DNA from: CAYPNF01 sp964411985
Lineage (GTDB): Bacteria > Verrucomicrobiota > Verrucomicrobiia > Limisphaerales > J093
Assembly: GCA_964411985.1 (NCBI GenBank)
Contig: CAYPNF010000008.1
Coordinates: 62,001 to 126,000, forward strand
DNA length: 64,000 bases
Direction of reading: 5' to 3'
Below are positions 6,950 through 14,751 of this stretch, piece by piece. Within the stretch, counting starts at the first letter, position 1. Each line of letters opens with the position of its first letter. Below the pieces are notes generated by a model. It did no database searches, was not told where the DNA came from, and was given only the letters and a program-made list of their open reading frames with translations. A program made the translations under genes and the position numbers.

Positions 6950-7960
6950 CTACATCTTAGAGGCAATGAGCACCCCTAACCCAATTAGGTAGAAAGCAAA
7001 CATGGCAGCCAGGAGGCCTCCGGTGCCCTTGGGCGCGCCCTTGAACTCCTTCCAAATAAAAACCCCCCAAAACGCACCGATCATGGTGGCACCTTGGCCA
7101 AGCCCGTAAGAAAGCGCCGCGCCGGCTTTGGTGCTGGCGATGATGCTAAAGGCCATGCCGACGTTCCAAATCATTCCTCCGAGGATCCCAACCAGATGAA
7201 GCCGCAGACTGCCTTTGGTAAAGTAATCGCCGAAGGGAACAGGAGAGCCGGTGAAGGGTTTCACCATCATGATGCTGTTCCAGAGGAAATTCGAGATCAG
7301 GAGGCCTGCACTAAAGAGGACCACCGCAGTGTAGGGACTGAGTTTGCCAGCCTCCAGCACTCGGGTCGTTACATCAATCTTGCCCATGGCTTGCGCCACA
7401 TACTTGTAGAAGAAGCCCATCAGCAATCCCGCGGCGATCGAGATGACAATCCCCTTCGCAGGTGCTTTCTGACCTCCGCTCGAGAGGCGTTTATAGGCCA
7501 GGGCGTCGAGGATGATGGCAATCATGATCGCGGCTACCCCTGCCGCCAGCATCGGCGCGTTGCCTTCCTTCGTGGAAAGGTAGGTCGTGACCACCCCCAG
7601 CACGAGCGCCAAACCGACCCCAACGGGAAAAGCCACAGCCAATCCGGCAATGTCAATGGCAGCGACGAGCAGGATGTTGGACAGGTTGAAGATGACACCG
7701 CCGATAAAGGCAGACCCAAGCCACTTGGAATCTGCCTGCTGCAGGTCAGCTATGAAACCGCGCCCGCCGGTGCCGCTGCTTCCCAGCGTGAAGGCCAGCA
7801 ACAGGGACAACAGCAGGACCCCGATCGCGTAGTCCCAATAGAAGAGCTGAAAACGCCATTCCTTACTGGCCAGTTTCTGGGTATTGGCCCAGGAGCCCCA
7901 GCAGAGCATCGTGATGAGGCACATGACGACGGCGAGTTGATAAGATTCGACTATAAACAT
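6950..7960 (-). CDS. GRP-family sugar transporter (DMT superfamily)
   Basis: A 336-residue inner-membrane protein with about ten hydrophobic helices, starting MFIVESYQLAVVMC and containing CWGSWANTQKLA, a signature of the glucose/ribose porter family (GlcU/RbsU-like). Such porters import monosaccharides by proton symport. It sits between the secreted ADP-ribosylglycohydrolase and ribokinase genes, so ribose is the most likely substrate. Spacing is 66 bp to the upstream gene and 29 bp to rbsK. An EamA-type metabolite exporter is the alternative, but the ribokinase context argues for uptake. Confidence 0.8.
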   Translation of the reverse strand: MFIVESYQLAVVMCLITMLCWGSWANTQKLASKEWRFQLFYWDYAIGVLLLSLLLAFTLGSSGTGGRGFIADLQQADSKWLGSAFIGGVIFNLSNILLVAAIDIAGLAVAFPVGVGLALVLGVVTTYLSTKEGNAPMLAAGVAAIMIAIILDALAYKRLSSGGQKAPAKGIVISIAAGLLMGFFYKYVAQAMGKIDVTTRVLEAGKLSPYTAVVLFSAGLLISNFLWNSIMMVKPFTGSPVPFGDYFTKGSLRLHLVGILGGMIWNVGMAFSIIASTKAGAALSYGLGQGATMIGAFWGVFIWKEFKGAPKGTGGLLAAMFAFYLIGLGVLIASKM

Positions 7961-8026
7961 AGGGAGTTAGGTGTATGGGTTGGGGTTCAGATTATCCAGC
8001 GTGGGTTTAGGGAAAACCAGGTCAAT

Positions 8027-9598
8027 CTACTTGGCTGGCCGGTAGACTACAGCCTCTTGGATCGAGATATCACTCCCCTTGGAGCGGGAGTCCGCTTTGC
8101 CGGTGGCGATGATCTCCAGAGTATGGTTGCCGGGACGGAGACCGTAGGTTTGCCAAAGGACATTGTCGTGGGTCCGCTCGTCACTGTAAGCATCCGCAAG
8201 CTTGGGCTGTTTCTTGCCGTCTAAGTAGATTTCTGCTTGCCCTCCTTGCGTGTTGAGCTCACCCACCACGGCGACTGCGACCCCTGTGAACCTGAACGTC
8301 GCCTTGGCACCCGCTCCTTGGCTGACGTTGCTGTCCTTAACAGTCTTCCAGGACCCGGAGAAGGTCCAGTTTGCGTCTTTGTGGTCCACCCGACGATCAG
8401 GCAGGCCGGGGTTCCACTGCTCGAGCTTTGGTGGTCGCGGTTGCTGAGTGCGGACGGTTGCCTGGTCGTCGTTGACCTTTCCCCCCGTCTGGCGGATCAA
8501 TTGCAGGGCACGGGACTCGGTGGATTTGACAATGTCGTTGAACGAGTAGCTAGTGAAATCGAATTTGCGGTTTTCGAGAGAGGGCATCTCTTTGAGAAAC
8601 TGCGCAGGGATCTGCTTGTATCCAAGCATGACTCCCAGCACGCCGGCGGCACTGGAGGGGTTGCAGTCTGAGTCCTGTCCACAGCGGGTGCTCACCTCCA
8701 TGGTCTTGGAGAAGTCGCCCCCGCCGAACAGGAGCCCAAAGGCAATGTAAGCACCATTCAACTTCGCATCGATGTTGAAAGGCTTCTGGAACCCATCGGG
8801 ACAGGGATCGTCTTTGTCCCACTTGTCCTGCACCTTCTGCCAAACCGCGCGCCAATCCTTCGGATTCTCGGCTGACCAATCCAGCAGATCTCGGATCAGA
8901 CGGGCATAATCACTCCGGGTGGGGATGCAGGCCAGCCCACCTTCGACGACTTTGCGTGCATCCGACTCAAAGAAGGCAACGGAATACATGCCGCACACAA
9001 ACATTCCCCCGTACAGCCCATCCCCATAGTTCATCACCCGGCCCACGCGGTCGCAGTATTTGTTGGATTCCTTGGGTAAACCTGGGCACATCAAACCGAT
9101 GAAGTCGGCTTCGATTTGGAAGTCGATGTCGTTGGCGTGAAAATTATACTTGGGGTGTCCGGACCAAGGGGCTTCGATCCCCTGGTTGAGTGCTCTTCGG
9201 GCTCCGGCGTTTGCATGCCACAAGTGATACTTGGAGTCTCGGAAAGCCCGGCCGTAATCCCGGGTGGTGGCACCCAGACCCAGGTCATCCATCACCTTGG
9301 CAAAGGTCATTTCGACGTAGAGATCATCCTGTTGAATCGTGTTCTCCAGCATTCCATCGCGCCACGCGAGCGGGCTCTCGTTGATCTTGGCATTGGACCG
9401 GAATTCGGTGGGCGCTCCATACGCTACACCGATCATCTGCCCCGCCCAGCCACCGCGGATCTTGTCGAGCAGGGCCTCGCGCGAGATTGTCTTCGTTTCG
9501 GCTTGGAGGAGGAGTTGGCTCGCCGCCAGGGAGAGGACAGCCACGGTCATCAGGCGGCTGGCAGTCACCTTGTGAGAACTGAATGGAAGGCCGATCAT
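8027..9598 (-). CDS. Secreted ADP-ribosylglycohydrolase-family protein with C-terminal beta domain
   Basis: A 523-residue protein with an N-terminal hydrophobic signal segment (LMTVAVLSLAASQLLLQA, ~residues 16-33), so probably periplasmic or outside. Residues ~38-370 are an ADP-ribosylglycohydrolase (ARH) fold: GGWAGQMIGVAYG, the acidic QQDDLYVEM in place of the usual TDDT, and GQDSDCNPSSAAG, matching the GxDTD metal-binding motif with Cys for Thr. The last ~130 residues look like a carbohydrate-binding beta-sandwich. ARH enzymes cleave N- or O-ribosyl bonds with Mg2+. In an operon with a sugar transporter and ribokinase it may release ribose from ribosides or ADP-ribose (inference). It lies 9 bp after lacI. 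Confidence 0.8.
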   Translation of the reverse strand: MIGLPFSSHKVTASRLMTVAVLSLAASQLLLQAETKTISREALLDKIRGGWAGQMIGVAYGAPTEFRSNAKINESPLAWRDGMLENTIQQDDLYVEMTFAKVMDDLGLGATTRDYGRAFRDSKYHLWHANAGARRALNQGIEAPWSGHPKYNFHANDIDFQIEADFIGLMCPGLPKESNKYCDRVGRVMNYGDGLYGGMFVCGMYSVAFFESDARKVVEGGLACIPTRSDYARLIRDLLDWSAENPKDWRAVWQKVQDKWDKDDPCPDGFQKPFNIDAKLNGAYIAFGLLFGGGDFSKTMEVSTRCGQDSDCNPSSAAGVLGVMLGYKQIPAQFLKEMPSLENRKFDFTSYSFNDIVKSTESRALQLIRQTGGKVNDDQATVRTQQPRPPKLEQWNPGLPDRRVDHKDANWTFSGSWKTVKDSNVSQGAGAKATFRFTGVAVAVVGELNTQGGQAEIYLDGKKQPKLADAYSDERTHDNVLWQTYGLRPGNHTLEIIATGKADSRSKGSDISIQEAVVYRPAK

Positions 9599-9607
9599 AG
9601 AGATGGG

Positions 9608-10738
9608 TTAGGGGTTGCGTTGGGGGACCTTAAACTTGAGGTGTTGTCTTTGTTGGATTTCGTACTGTCGTGTTCCCGGAGTCGCCCGTTGGTGCTGTCG
9701 GTTTGCAGCTCCGCAAGAAGCCCTTACGACAAGCCTTGTCGGTAACACAATCTCTCGAGGCGGGCCACCAGGGGTCTGCAGGCGCTCTAGAAGCAGTCTC
9801 GCTGCGGTTTGCCCCAGTTCCTGCGCCGGCTGTGCCACCGCCGTGAGGGGCGGACGAAGTGAAGTTGCCCAGGGCATGTCGTCGAAGCAGATGAGGGCAA
9901 GTTCGTCCGGGATCCTCACACCGCACTCATGGATGGCTCGCAACGCACCCAGGGTCATTAGGTTATTGGCGATGAGCAAAGCTCGCGGAGGGTGGGGGAG
10001 GCGGAGCAAGCGGTTCATCGCCGCGTAGCCACTCTCCTGGCGAAAGTCCCCGTGCTCGAGTAAGTCCCTCTCGAGGACAACGCCGCCAGACTCAAGCCCT
10101 TCACGAAAACCCTTCAGCCGGTCCCGCGAAACGTCGAAACCCGAGGGGCCGTTGATCAATCCAATGGAAGCGTATCCAAGTCCCACGAGATGAGCGGTTG
10201 CTTCTCGGGCACCCTCGCGGTTGGTGATTCGCACCAAATCCACACGCAGTCCTCTCGGGGCCCGGTCCACTGCTACCGTCGGGGCCGACCACGATCCAAG
10301 TTCTGCGTAGTCTGCTTTTCCTTCGTTCGCCGGGATGATGATGAGTCCAGCGATCCCTTCGCCACGGAGAACGCCGAAGTGGCTCTGCTCGCGGTCCGCT
10401 TGGCCATCGGAGTGGCAGAGCTGGATGGAGTAACCGGCCTCCCACAGAATCTGTTCAGCTCCGGCTACGACGCCCGTGAAGAAAGGGTTCTGGAGGTCGG
10501 GCAGCAGAATGCCAATCACCTTGCGCTCGCGAGCTCGCAGGCCTTGCGCAAGCCGGTTAGGCTCGTAGCGGAGAGACCTGACTGCAGCTAGGACTCGTTT
10601 CTTGACCTCAGGGCCGGCCCCTCCCAGTCCTGCCAACACCCTTGACACTGTGGCCGTCGACACCCCAGCGGTGCTCGCGACCTCGCGGATCGTAACCGAC
10701 CGGGAGGGGTGGGTTGGTATGGACCGTTGCCGTCTCAT
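9608..10738 (-). CDS. LacI-family transcriptional regulator of the ribose-like operon
   Basis: A 376-residue protein with an N-terminal helix-turn-helix (VTIREVASTAGVSTATVSRV, ~residues 15-34), the hinge region and a periplasmic-binding-protein-like sensor domain (VIGILLPDLQNPFFTG onward; D in CFDDMPWA). It is the first gene of the operon lacI-ARH-transporter-rbsK, so it most likely controls itself and its neighbours, with a ribose-type effector. The family is usually about 340 residues; the last ~30 here are polar, Gln/Arg-rich and unconserved. A perfect LacI-type palindrome lies 20 bp before the start codon. Confidence 0.88.
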   Translation of the reverse strand: MRRQRSIPTHPSRSVTIREVASTAGVSTATVSRVLAGLGGAGPEVKKRVLAAVRSLRYEPNRLAQGLRARERKVIGILLPDLQNPFFTGVVAGAEQILWEAGYSIQLCHSDGQADREQSHFGVLRGEGIAGLIIIPANEGKADYAELGSWSAPTVAVDRAPRGLRVDLVRITNREGAREATAHLVGLGYASIGLINGPSGFDVSRDRLKGFREGLESGGVVLERDLLEHGDFRQESGYAAMNRLLRLPHPPRALLIANNLMTLGALRAIHECGVRIPDELALICFDDMPWATSLRPPLTAVAQPAQELGQTAARLLLERLQTPGGPPREIVLPTRLVVRASCGAANRQHQRATPGTRQYEIQQRQHLKFKVPQRNP

Positions 10739-10754
10739 GCAGGATGTGAGGTCG

Positions 10755-10784
10755 AGAGTAAACGTTTACGCTGGACGAAGTCAA
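10755..10784 (-). promoter_or_regulatory. Promoter and LacI operator of the lacI-ARH-transporter-rbsK operon
   Basis: GTAAACGTTTAC at 10758-10769 is a perfect 12-bp palindrome with the central CG typical of LacI-family operators. On the minus strand a TTGACT -35 box (10779-10784) is followed, 17-18 nt later, by a weak -10 (TTACTC or TACTCT) that overlaps the palindrome. Binding there would block the promoter, implying autorepression. Confidence 0.7.
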
Positions 10785-10874
10785 ACTCGATTTCCAAACC
10801 CGAGCGATTGCCAGCAGAAGACCATCCCGGTGGCTGTGGACCCGTTTCCTGAGGCCTCTCTTGGATCCTTACTT

Positions 10875-10891
10875 GCTGTTAGGAGCTTGCC
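10875..10891 (+). repeat. Left copy of a 17-bp inverted repeat flanking the CBM9-like gene
   Basis: GCTGTTAGGAGCTTGCC here is the exact reverse complement of 13717-13733. The two copies bracket the gene at 10978-13692 and its terminator. Sequence beyond the 17 bp does not match. Confidence 0.6.
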
Positions 10892-10920
10892 CCAAAAGAA
10901 ATATTGGGGATGAACCTGGC

Positions 10921-10953
10921 AAAGAAAAAGGGACCAGAGTTACCTCCGGTCCC
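10921..10953 (-). terminator. Rho-independent terminator of the CBM9-like gene
   Basis: On the minus strand GGGACCGGAG, a 4-nt loop and CTCTGGTCCC form a 10-bp stem with one mismatch, followed at once by TTTTTCTTT. It lies 25 bp after the stop codon at 10978. Confidence 0.85.
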
Positions 10954-10977
10954 GTGCAATTCCGTTTGGTTCTTTCG

Positions 10978-13692
10978 CTACTTCTTCAACCGATAGAAGA
11001 CGGCCGGACTGGCGGTCATGTTGGGCCGATAGGGCGACGTCGCCGAGGCGATATCACTCCAGGCTTTCAGGTCAGTGGACTGTTGGAGTACCACACCCGG
11101 TTCGGTCCAGGTGATCTCCACGGCTCCACCCGTCAGTTTGACGGTCATGCTGAAAGCCGTCGGCTTGCTGGGGACGGTCGCGGATCGATAGGTTTTATAG
11201 CCGCCGTTGTCAGTGTCGTTCAGCAATACGGGTGTGCCATCGGCCTTGAGAGAGAAGAGCTCCAGGTTAGCACCACCGGCCGCCTCCTGCCAGACGACCC
11301 GTAGGGGATAGACCCCAGCATCCTGAACGAGGCATTTCATCGTCACGTTGGCGGTGTTGCCGTCGACCTGACCCAGAAGGATCGCGTCCGTCGGGACATT
11401 GATATAGCCAGCTTGAGCGCGGAAGCTATCGTCACTGACCACCCCGAGGGTGACCCAACCCGCCGGCAGTTCCACGAAGGTGGTAACCTCCGCATCAATG
11501 CCATCGTCCATGCCATTGACTCCGGGAATGCCCGGCATTTGGTCGTCAGGGGAGAAGTTGCCTGCACCGGTAGATCCATCGGCAGCCTGGGTCACATTGA
11601 TCACGGTTGGGATCTCAAACCGATAGACAGCCCCGACCTTGGTCCCGGCAGCAAGTGCAACTCCGGTTGCGTTCGGATCAGCGTAATTCTCGGTCACCGC
11701 AGTGGCGGGGGAGGTGTTCGTGTCCATCAGTTTGCCCTGCAACGCCAACTCCGCGTCGGCGAGATTATTGGGAACGTAAGTTTCGTTCTGGAACACTTTC
11801 CATACGAAACCGCGTTTGGAGGTGTCCACAGCCGAGGCCTGCATCGCCTTGTTCAGAATGGCATAGTAAGCAGTCTTGAAGGTCGCCACACTCGCCACGA
11901 TGTTGCCGCGGGTATCTTTGACCTCGATCTCGTAAGTGTGTTCGGATGAGGGGCCCCAGGCGGTCGCTCGGGTGTAATTGAAGTCCGTCGCGTCTAGGTT
12001 CTTGGGACTGGCAGTCAGCGGCACGACTTCGCCATCAATCGTCAGCTTCGCGCTGGTTGGATCAAGGATCGAGGTTCCCTTGTCGTTTACCCGGAAGCTG
12101 AAGTTGGTGATGGTGTTGTTGATCGCCGATAGGAACATGAGATCGGCCCCTGTTCCGCCTACCCCGAGGGTTACCAGGGCGGTCTGTCCGGGAGCCTTAC
12201 CAAAAACCAGGGCGTGTGCCCCAAGCCCACCCCAGCCTTGCTGGCCCGGGGCAGCCTGGTCACCGTCGTTGATGGCCATGCCGAGTCCGAACTGGGTGCC
12301 CAACGCTAGATTGGTCAAGCCCAGGGCTTCCTTAGGCAGCTTAATCTCATAGGTTGTTCGCTTGGTGGCGGGATTTCGGGTGATGATGGCTTGCGTGTCG
12401 CAGCCGCACCCTGCGTCCGTGGCCGGCCCCGCCTCATGCATTACGATGACGTCGCCGAGCGCGTCTTCGGTCCCACCCAGGGCATAGTTGTAAAGGGCTA
12501 CCTGTGTGTCCTGGGCGGCATTGGCGATCATAAGCTGAATGGAGTCGCCGTTCCATGCGCTGTTGGCGGCATTCTCGTGGTAATCGTCGGTCACGACAAA
12601 GCCGAAATAGACGTTGTCCTTGTCGTACACAATTTGCACAGCCGAGGTTTGGTCGTCTGGACCGGTCCAATCCGCGGTTCCTGGACCGCCGGCGTCATAC
12701 AACTCGTATAGGACGAGTGTTCCGTTGCGTCCAGAGCCTTTGGGAATCGAGAATCTCGGATCTGCGAGTACAGGAACTCCTGACCATTCGCCAAGGGTGC
12801 CGTCCACAACCACCGGTTTGGGTGCAGGGTTGGCGGTGTAGTATTCTTTGCCGGGTTCAATGTCATTCGACTTGGCGAGCGTGACCAAAGCAGTTTCTTT
12901 GGGAGCCTTGCCAAACACGAGGGCGTGGGCACCCAGCCCACCCCAACCTTGTTGTCCTGGCGCGTCCTTGTCGCCGTCGTTGATCGCCATGCCTAAGCCA
13001 AACCTGACCCCTCCTGTCAGTGTCGCCAAACCCAAAGAGGCCTTCGGGAGCTTGATCTCGTAGGTGGTCCGCTTTGTCGTCGTATTCCGTTTGATGACGG
13101 CTTCCGTGTCACAACCACACCCAGAGTCCGCAGCCGGGCCGGCCTCGTGCATGACAATCACATCCCCCAGAGCCTCCTCGGTCCCGCCCAAGGCGTAATT
13201 GTAGAGTGCTACCTGCGTATCCCGGGCGGCGTTGGCGATCATGAGCTGCACCGAATCGCCGTTCCAAGCGCTATTGGCAGCGTTTTCCTGGTAATCATCG
13301 GTCACCACAAAGCCGAAGTAGACGTTGTTGTCGTCATAGACGATCTGGACGGCAGACGTCTGATCGTCTGGCCCCGTCCAATCGACAGCGCCCGGACCAC
13401 CCGCGTCGTAGGGTTCGAAAAAGACCAAAGTTCCATTCGTGCCGGAGCCCTTGGGTATCGAGAACCGCGGATCGGAGATGACCGCAGCGCCGCTCCATTC
13501 CGATAGGTCGCCGTCCATCACAATCGGCTTGGGAGCCTTGATGGCCGTGTAGAATTCCTTTCCTGGTTCGATGTCGTTTGCACGCATCGATGATGGAGAT
13601 AACCATGCCGAAGCTGCTAGCAGTAACGCTAGTTTTCTTGAGTGCATAGGGAATGATTGTGTGTTGTTTTGTTTTTTTACCTGCGTGCGCAT
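10978..13692 (-). CDS. Secreted protein with tandem-duplicated CBM9-like domains
   Basis: A 904-residue exported protein. The signal segment LALLLAASAWLSPSSMRA ends near residue 38; translation may start at residue 1 (TAAGG just upstream) or at Met16 (13647). Residues ~39-275 and ~276-512 are two near-identical copies of a domain with PKPIVMDGDLSEWSG, VQIVYDDNNVYFGFVVTDD and WNGDSVQLMI, characteristic of CBM9/DOMON-like sugar- or heme-binding beta-sandwiches. Residues ~515-610 resemble an immunoglobulin-like domain; ~640-820 are a beta-rich domain, and the end (WTEPGVVLQQSTDLKAWSDI) is a module common in verrucomicrobial secreted proteins. A CGCD motif occurs in each copy. Probably a surface binding protein; no catalytic motif seen. 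Confidence 0.75.
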   Translation of the reverse strand: MRTQVKKQNNTQSFPMHSRKLALLLAASAWLSPSSMRANDIEPGKEFYTAIKAPKPIVMDGDLSEWSGAAVISDPRFSIPKGSGTNGTLVFFEPYDAGGPGAVDWTGPDDQTSAVQIVYDDNNVYFGFVVTDDYQENAANSAWNGDSVQLMIANAARDTQVALYNYALGGTEEALGDVIVMHEAGPAADSGCGCDTEAVIKRNTTTKRTTYEIKLPKASLGLATLTGGVRFGLGMAINDGDKDAPGQQGWGGLGAHALVFGKAPKETALVTLAKSNDIEPGKEYYTANPAPKPVVVDGTLGEWSGVPVLADPRFSIPKGSGRNGTLVLYELYDAGGPGTADWTGPDDQTSAVQIVYDKDNVYFGFVVTDDYHENAANSAWNGDSIQLMIANAAQDTQVALYNYALGGTEDALGDVIVMHEAGPATDAGCGCDTQAIITRNPATKRTTYEIKLPKEALGLTNLALGTQFGLGMAINDGDQAAPGQQGWGGLGAHALVFGKAPGQTALVTLGVGGTGADLMFLSAINNTITNFSFRVNDKGTSILDPTSAKLTIDGEVVPLTASPKNLDATDFNYTRATAWGPSSEHTYEIEVKDTRGNIVASVATFKTAYYAILNKAMQASAVDTSKRGFVWKVFQNETYVPNNLADAELALQGKLMDTNTSPATAVTENYADPNATGVALAAGTKVGAVYRFEIPTVINVTQAADGSTGAGNFSPDDQMPGIPGVNGMDDGIDAEVTTFVELPAGWVTLGVVSDDSFRAQAGYINVPTDAILLGQVDGNTANVTMKCLVQDAGVYPLRVVWQEAAGGANLELFSLKADGTPVLLNDTDNGGYKTYRSATVPSKPTAFSMTVKLTGGAVEITWTEPGVVLQQSTDLKAWSDIASATSPYRPNMTASPAVFYRLKK
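12157..13578 (-). repeat. Internal tandem duplication (2 x ~711 bp) within the CBM9-like gene
   Basis: Codons 39-275 (13578-12868) and 276-512 (12867-12157) encode two copies both starting NDIEPGKE and ending ALVTL. Most residues are shared, including GPDDQTSAVQIVYD and SAWNGDS, but many codons differ at third positions. The duplication is in frame and not very recent. Confidence 0.85.
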
Positions 13693-13716
13693 TACCTTAG
13701 CAGAAAACCAATCATT

Positions 13717-13733
13717 GGCAAGCTCCTAACAGC
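13717..13733 (-). repeat. Right copy of the 17-bp inverted repeat
   Basis: GGCAAGCTCCTAACAGC is the exact reverse complement of 10875-10891 and sits 25 bp upstream of the CBM9-like gene's first start codon, where a promoter would be expected. Confidence 0.6.
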
Positions 13734-13926
13734 CTTGGCCTTAACTTTCTTGCTGATGTCCTTTGCTGAGGAATAGTGACTTGCCCATAGCGTAAGCACC
13801 AGACACTTGGGGGCTGGGATTCACGTGCAGGCCACGTTGGGGTGGTGAGGTCGCCCCAAAAACCTACACGCTCCGTAGAGAGTACCCTCCTCGAAGGATG
13901 ACACTGCCGCTCCGAGGACATTTTTG

Positions 13927-14751
13927 CTACCGGCCAGGCGCATTGGTGACCGTCAGCGCAAGGCGGAATCCAACAAAGGAAATGCCGTTGGAAGGAGACA
14001 TCATGAATCGACTCGCACAACGGGCGAACTTTGCCTGTTGGTTCCAGCCACCCCCACGGAACACCCTGAACTTGCCCACGGCCGGAGCTACAGGGTTCGT
14101 AGCGGCCTGGGTGGGGTAGTCGGCGAAGCCATCCCGACACCACTCCCAGATGTTCCCGTGCATGTCATAAAGGCCCCATGCGTTCGGGAGTTTCAGGCCG
14201 ACAGGATGGGTACTGCCATTGCTGTTCTCTTCAGTCCACGCGTAGGCGTCCGCATCCTTGGGATCCTCCCCGAAGCTGAAGGCGTTCGTGCTGCCGGCAC
14301 GACAGGCGAATTCCCATTCCGCCTCAGAAGGAAGCCGGTATTCGTACGAGTTGGGAAGGTGCCCTGCTTCCCGCTCACGGAGCGTGAGGGCAACGCAGAA
14401 GTTGCTGGCGTCCAGATGAGTCACCTTCTCGACGGGAGAATTAGGATTCCCAGAAAAGTGACTAGGATTCTTGCCGGTGAGCGCTGAGTACTCGCCTTGG
14501 GTCACTTCGTACTTCCCGATCCAAAAATCCGGATACAGCGTAACCCTTTGATTCAACCGCTGATAGCTGCCCGCCTTGATAAGGACCATGTTTGTGAGGG
14601 GCGTGATGCTGGTGGTGGGGGGCGAGCCTGCTGACGTGCTCGGGGAACCAGGCTTCTGTCCACACCCCGAGATCATCGGCGCCACCACCGCCAACCATCC
14701 GACCAAGATACCTGCCAGCGAGGGACGATTCCTATTGGACTTCATTTTCAA
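13927..14751 (-). CDS. SUMF1/formylglycine-generating-enzyme-like lipoprotein
   Basis: A 274-residue predicted lipoprotein: hydrophobic leader (LAGILVGWLAVVAPMISGC) with lipobox ISGC, a Ser/Thr/Pro linker, then a full SUMF1 domain from ~residue 54 (NMVLIKAGSY, KYEVTQGEYSALTG, YRLPSEAEWEFACRAGSTNA, GLYDMHGNIWEWCRD, RVFRGGGWN, GFRLAL). True FGEs use two cysteines; here ARCASR keeps one, but the partner five residues earlier is Ala. It therefore probably does not make formylglycine and may be a binding or structural relative, as is common in bacteria. The start overlaps the end of the upstream VCBS gene by 20 bp, suggesting coupled translation. Confidence 0.82.
   Translation of the reverse strand: MKMKSNRNRPSLAGILVGWLAVVAPMISGCGQKPGSPSTSAGSPPTTSITPLTNMVLIKAGSYQRLNQRVTLYPDFWIGKYEVTQGEYSALTGKNPSHFSGNPNSPVEKVTHLDASNFCVALTLREREAGHLPNSYEYRLPSEAEWEFACRAGSTNAFSFGEDPKDADAYAWTEENSNGSTHPVGLKLPNAWGLYDMHGNIWEWCRDGFADYPTQAATNPVAPAVGKFRVFRGGGWNQQAKFARCASRFMMSPSNGISFVGFRLALTVTNAPGR

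Noticed and set aside
7094..8224. A 376-codon plus-strand frame opposite the transporter gene
   Set aside because: Composition is Gln/Asp/Arg-rich and non-globular, and the opposite strand encodes a clear transporter and ADP-ribosylglycohydrolase.
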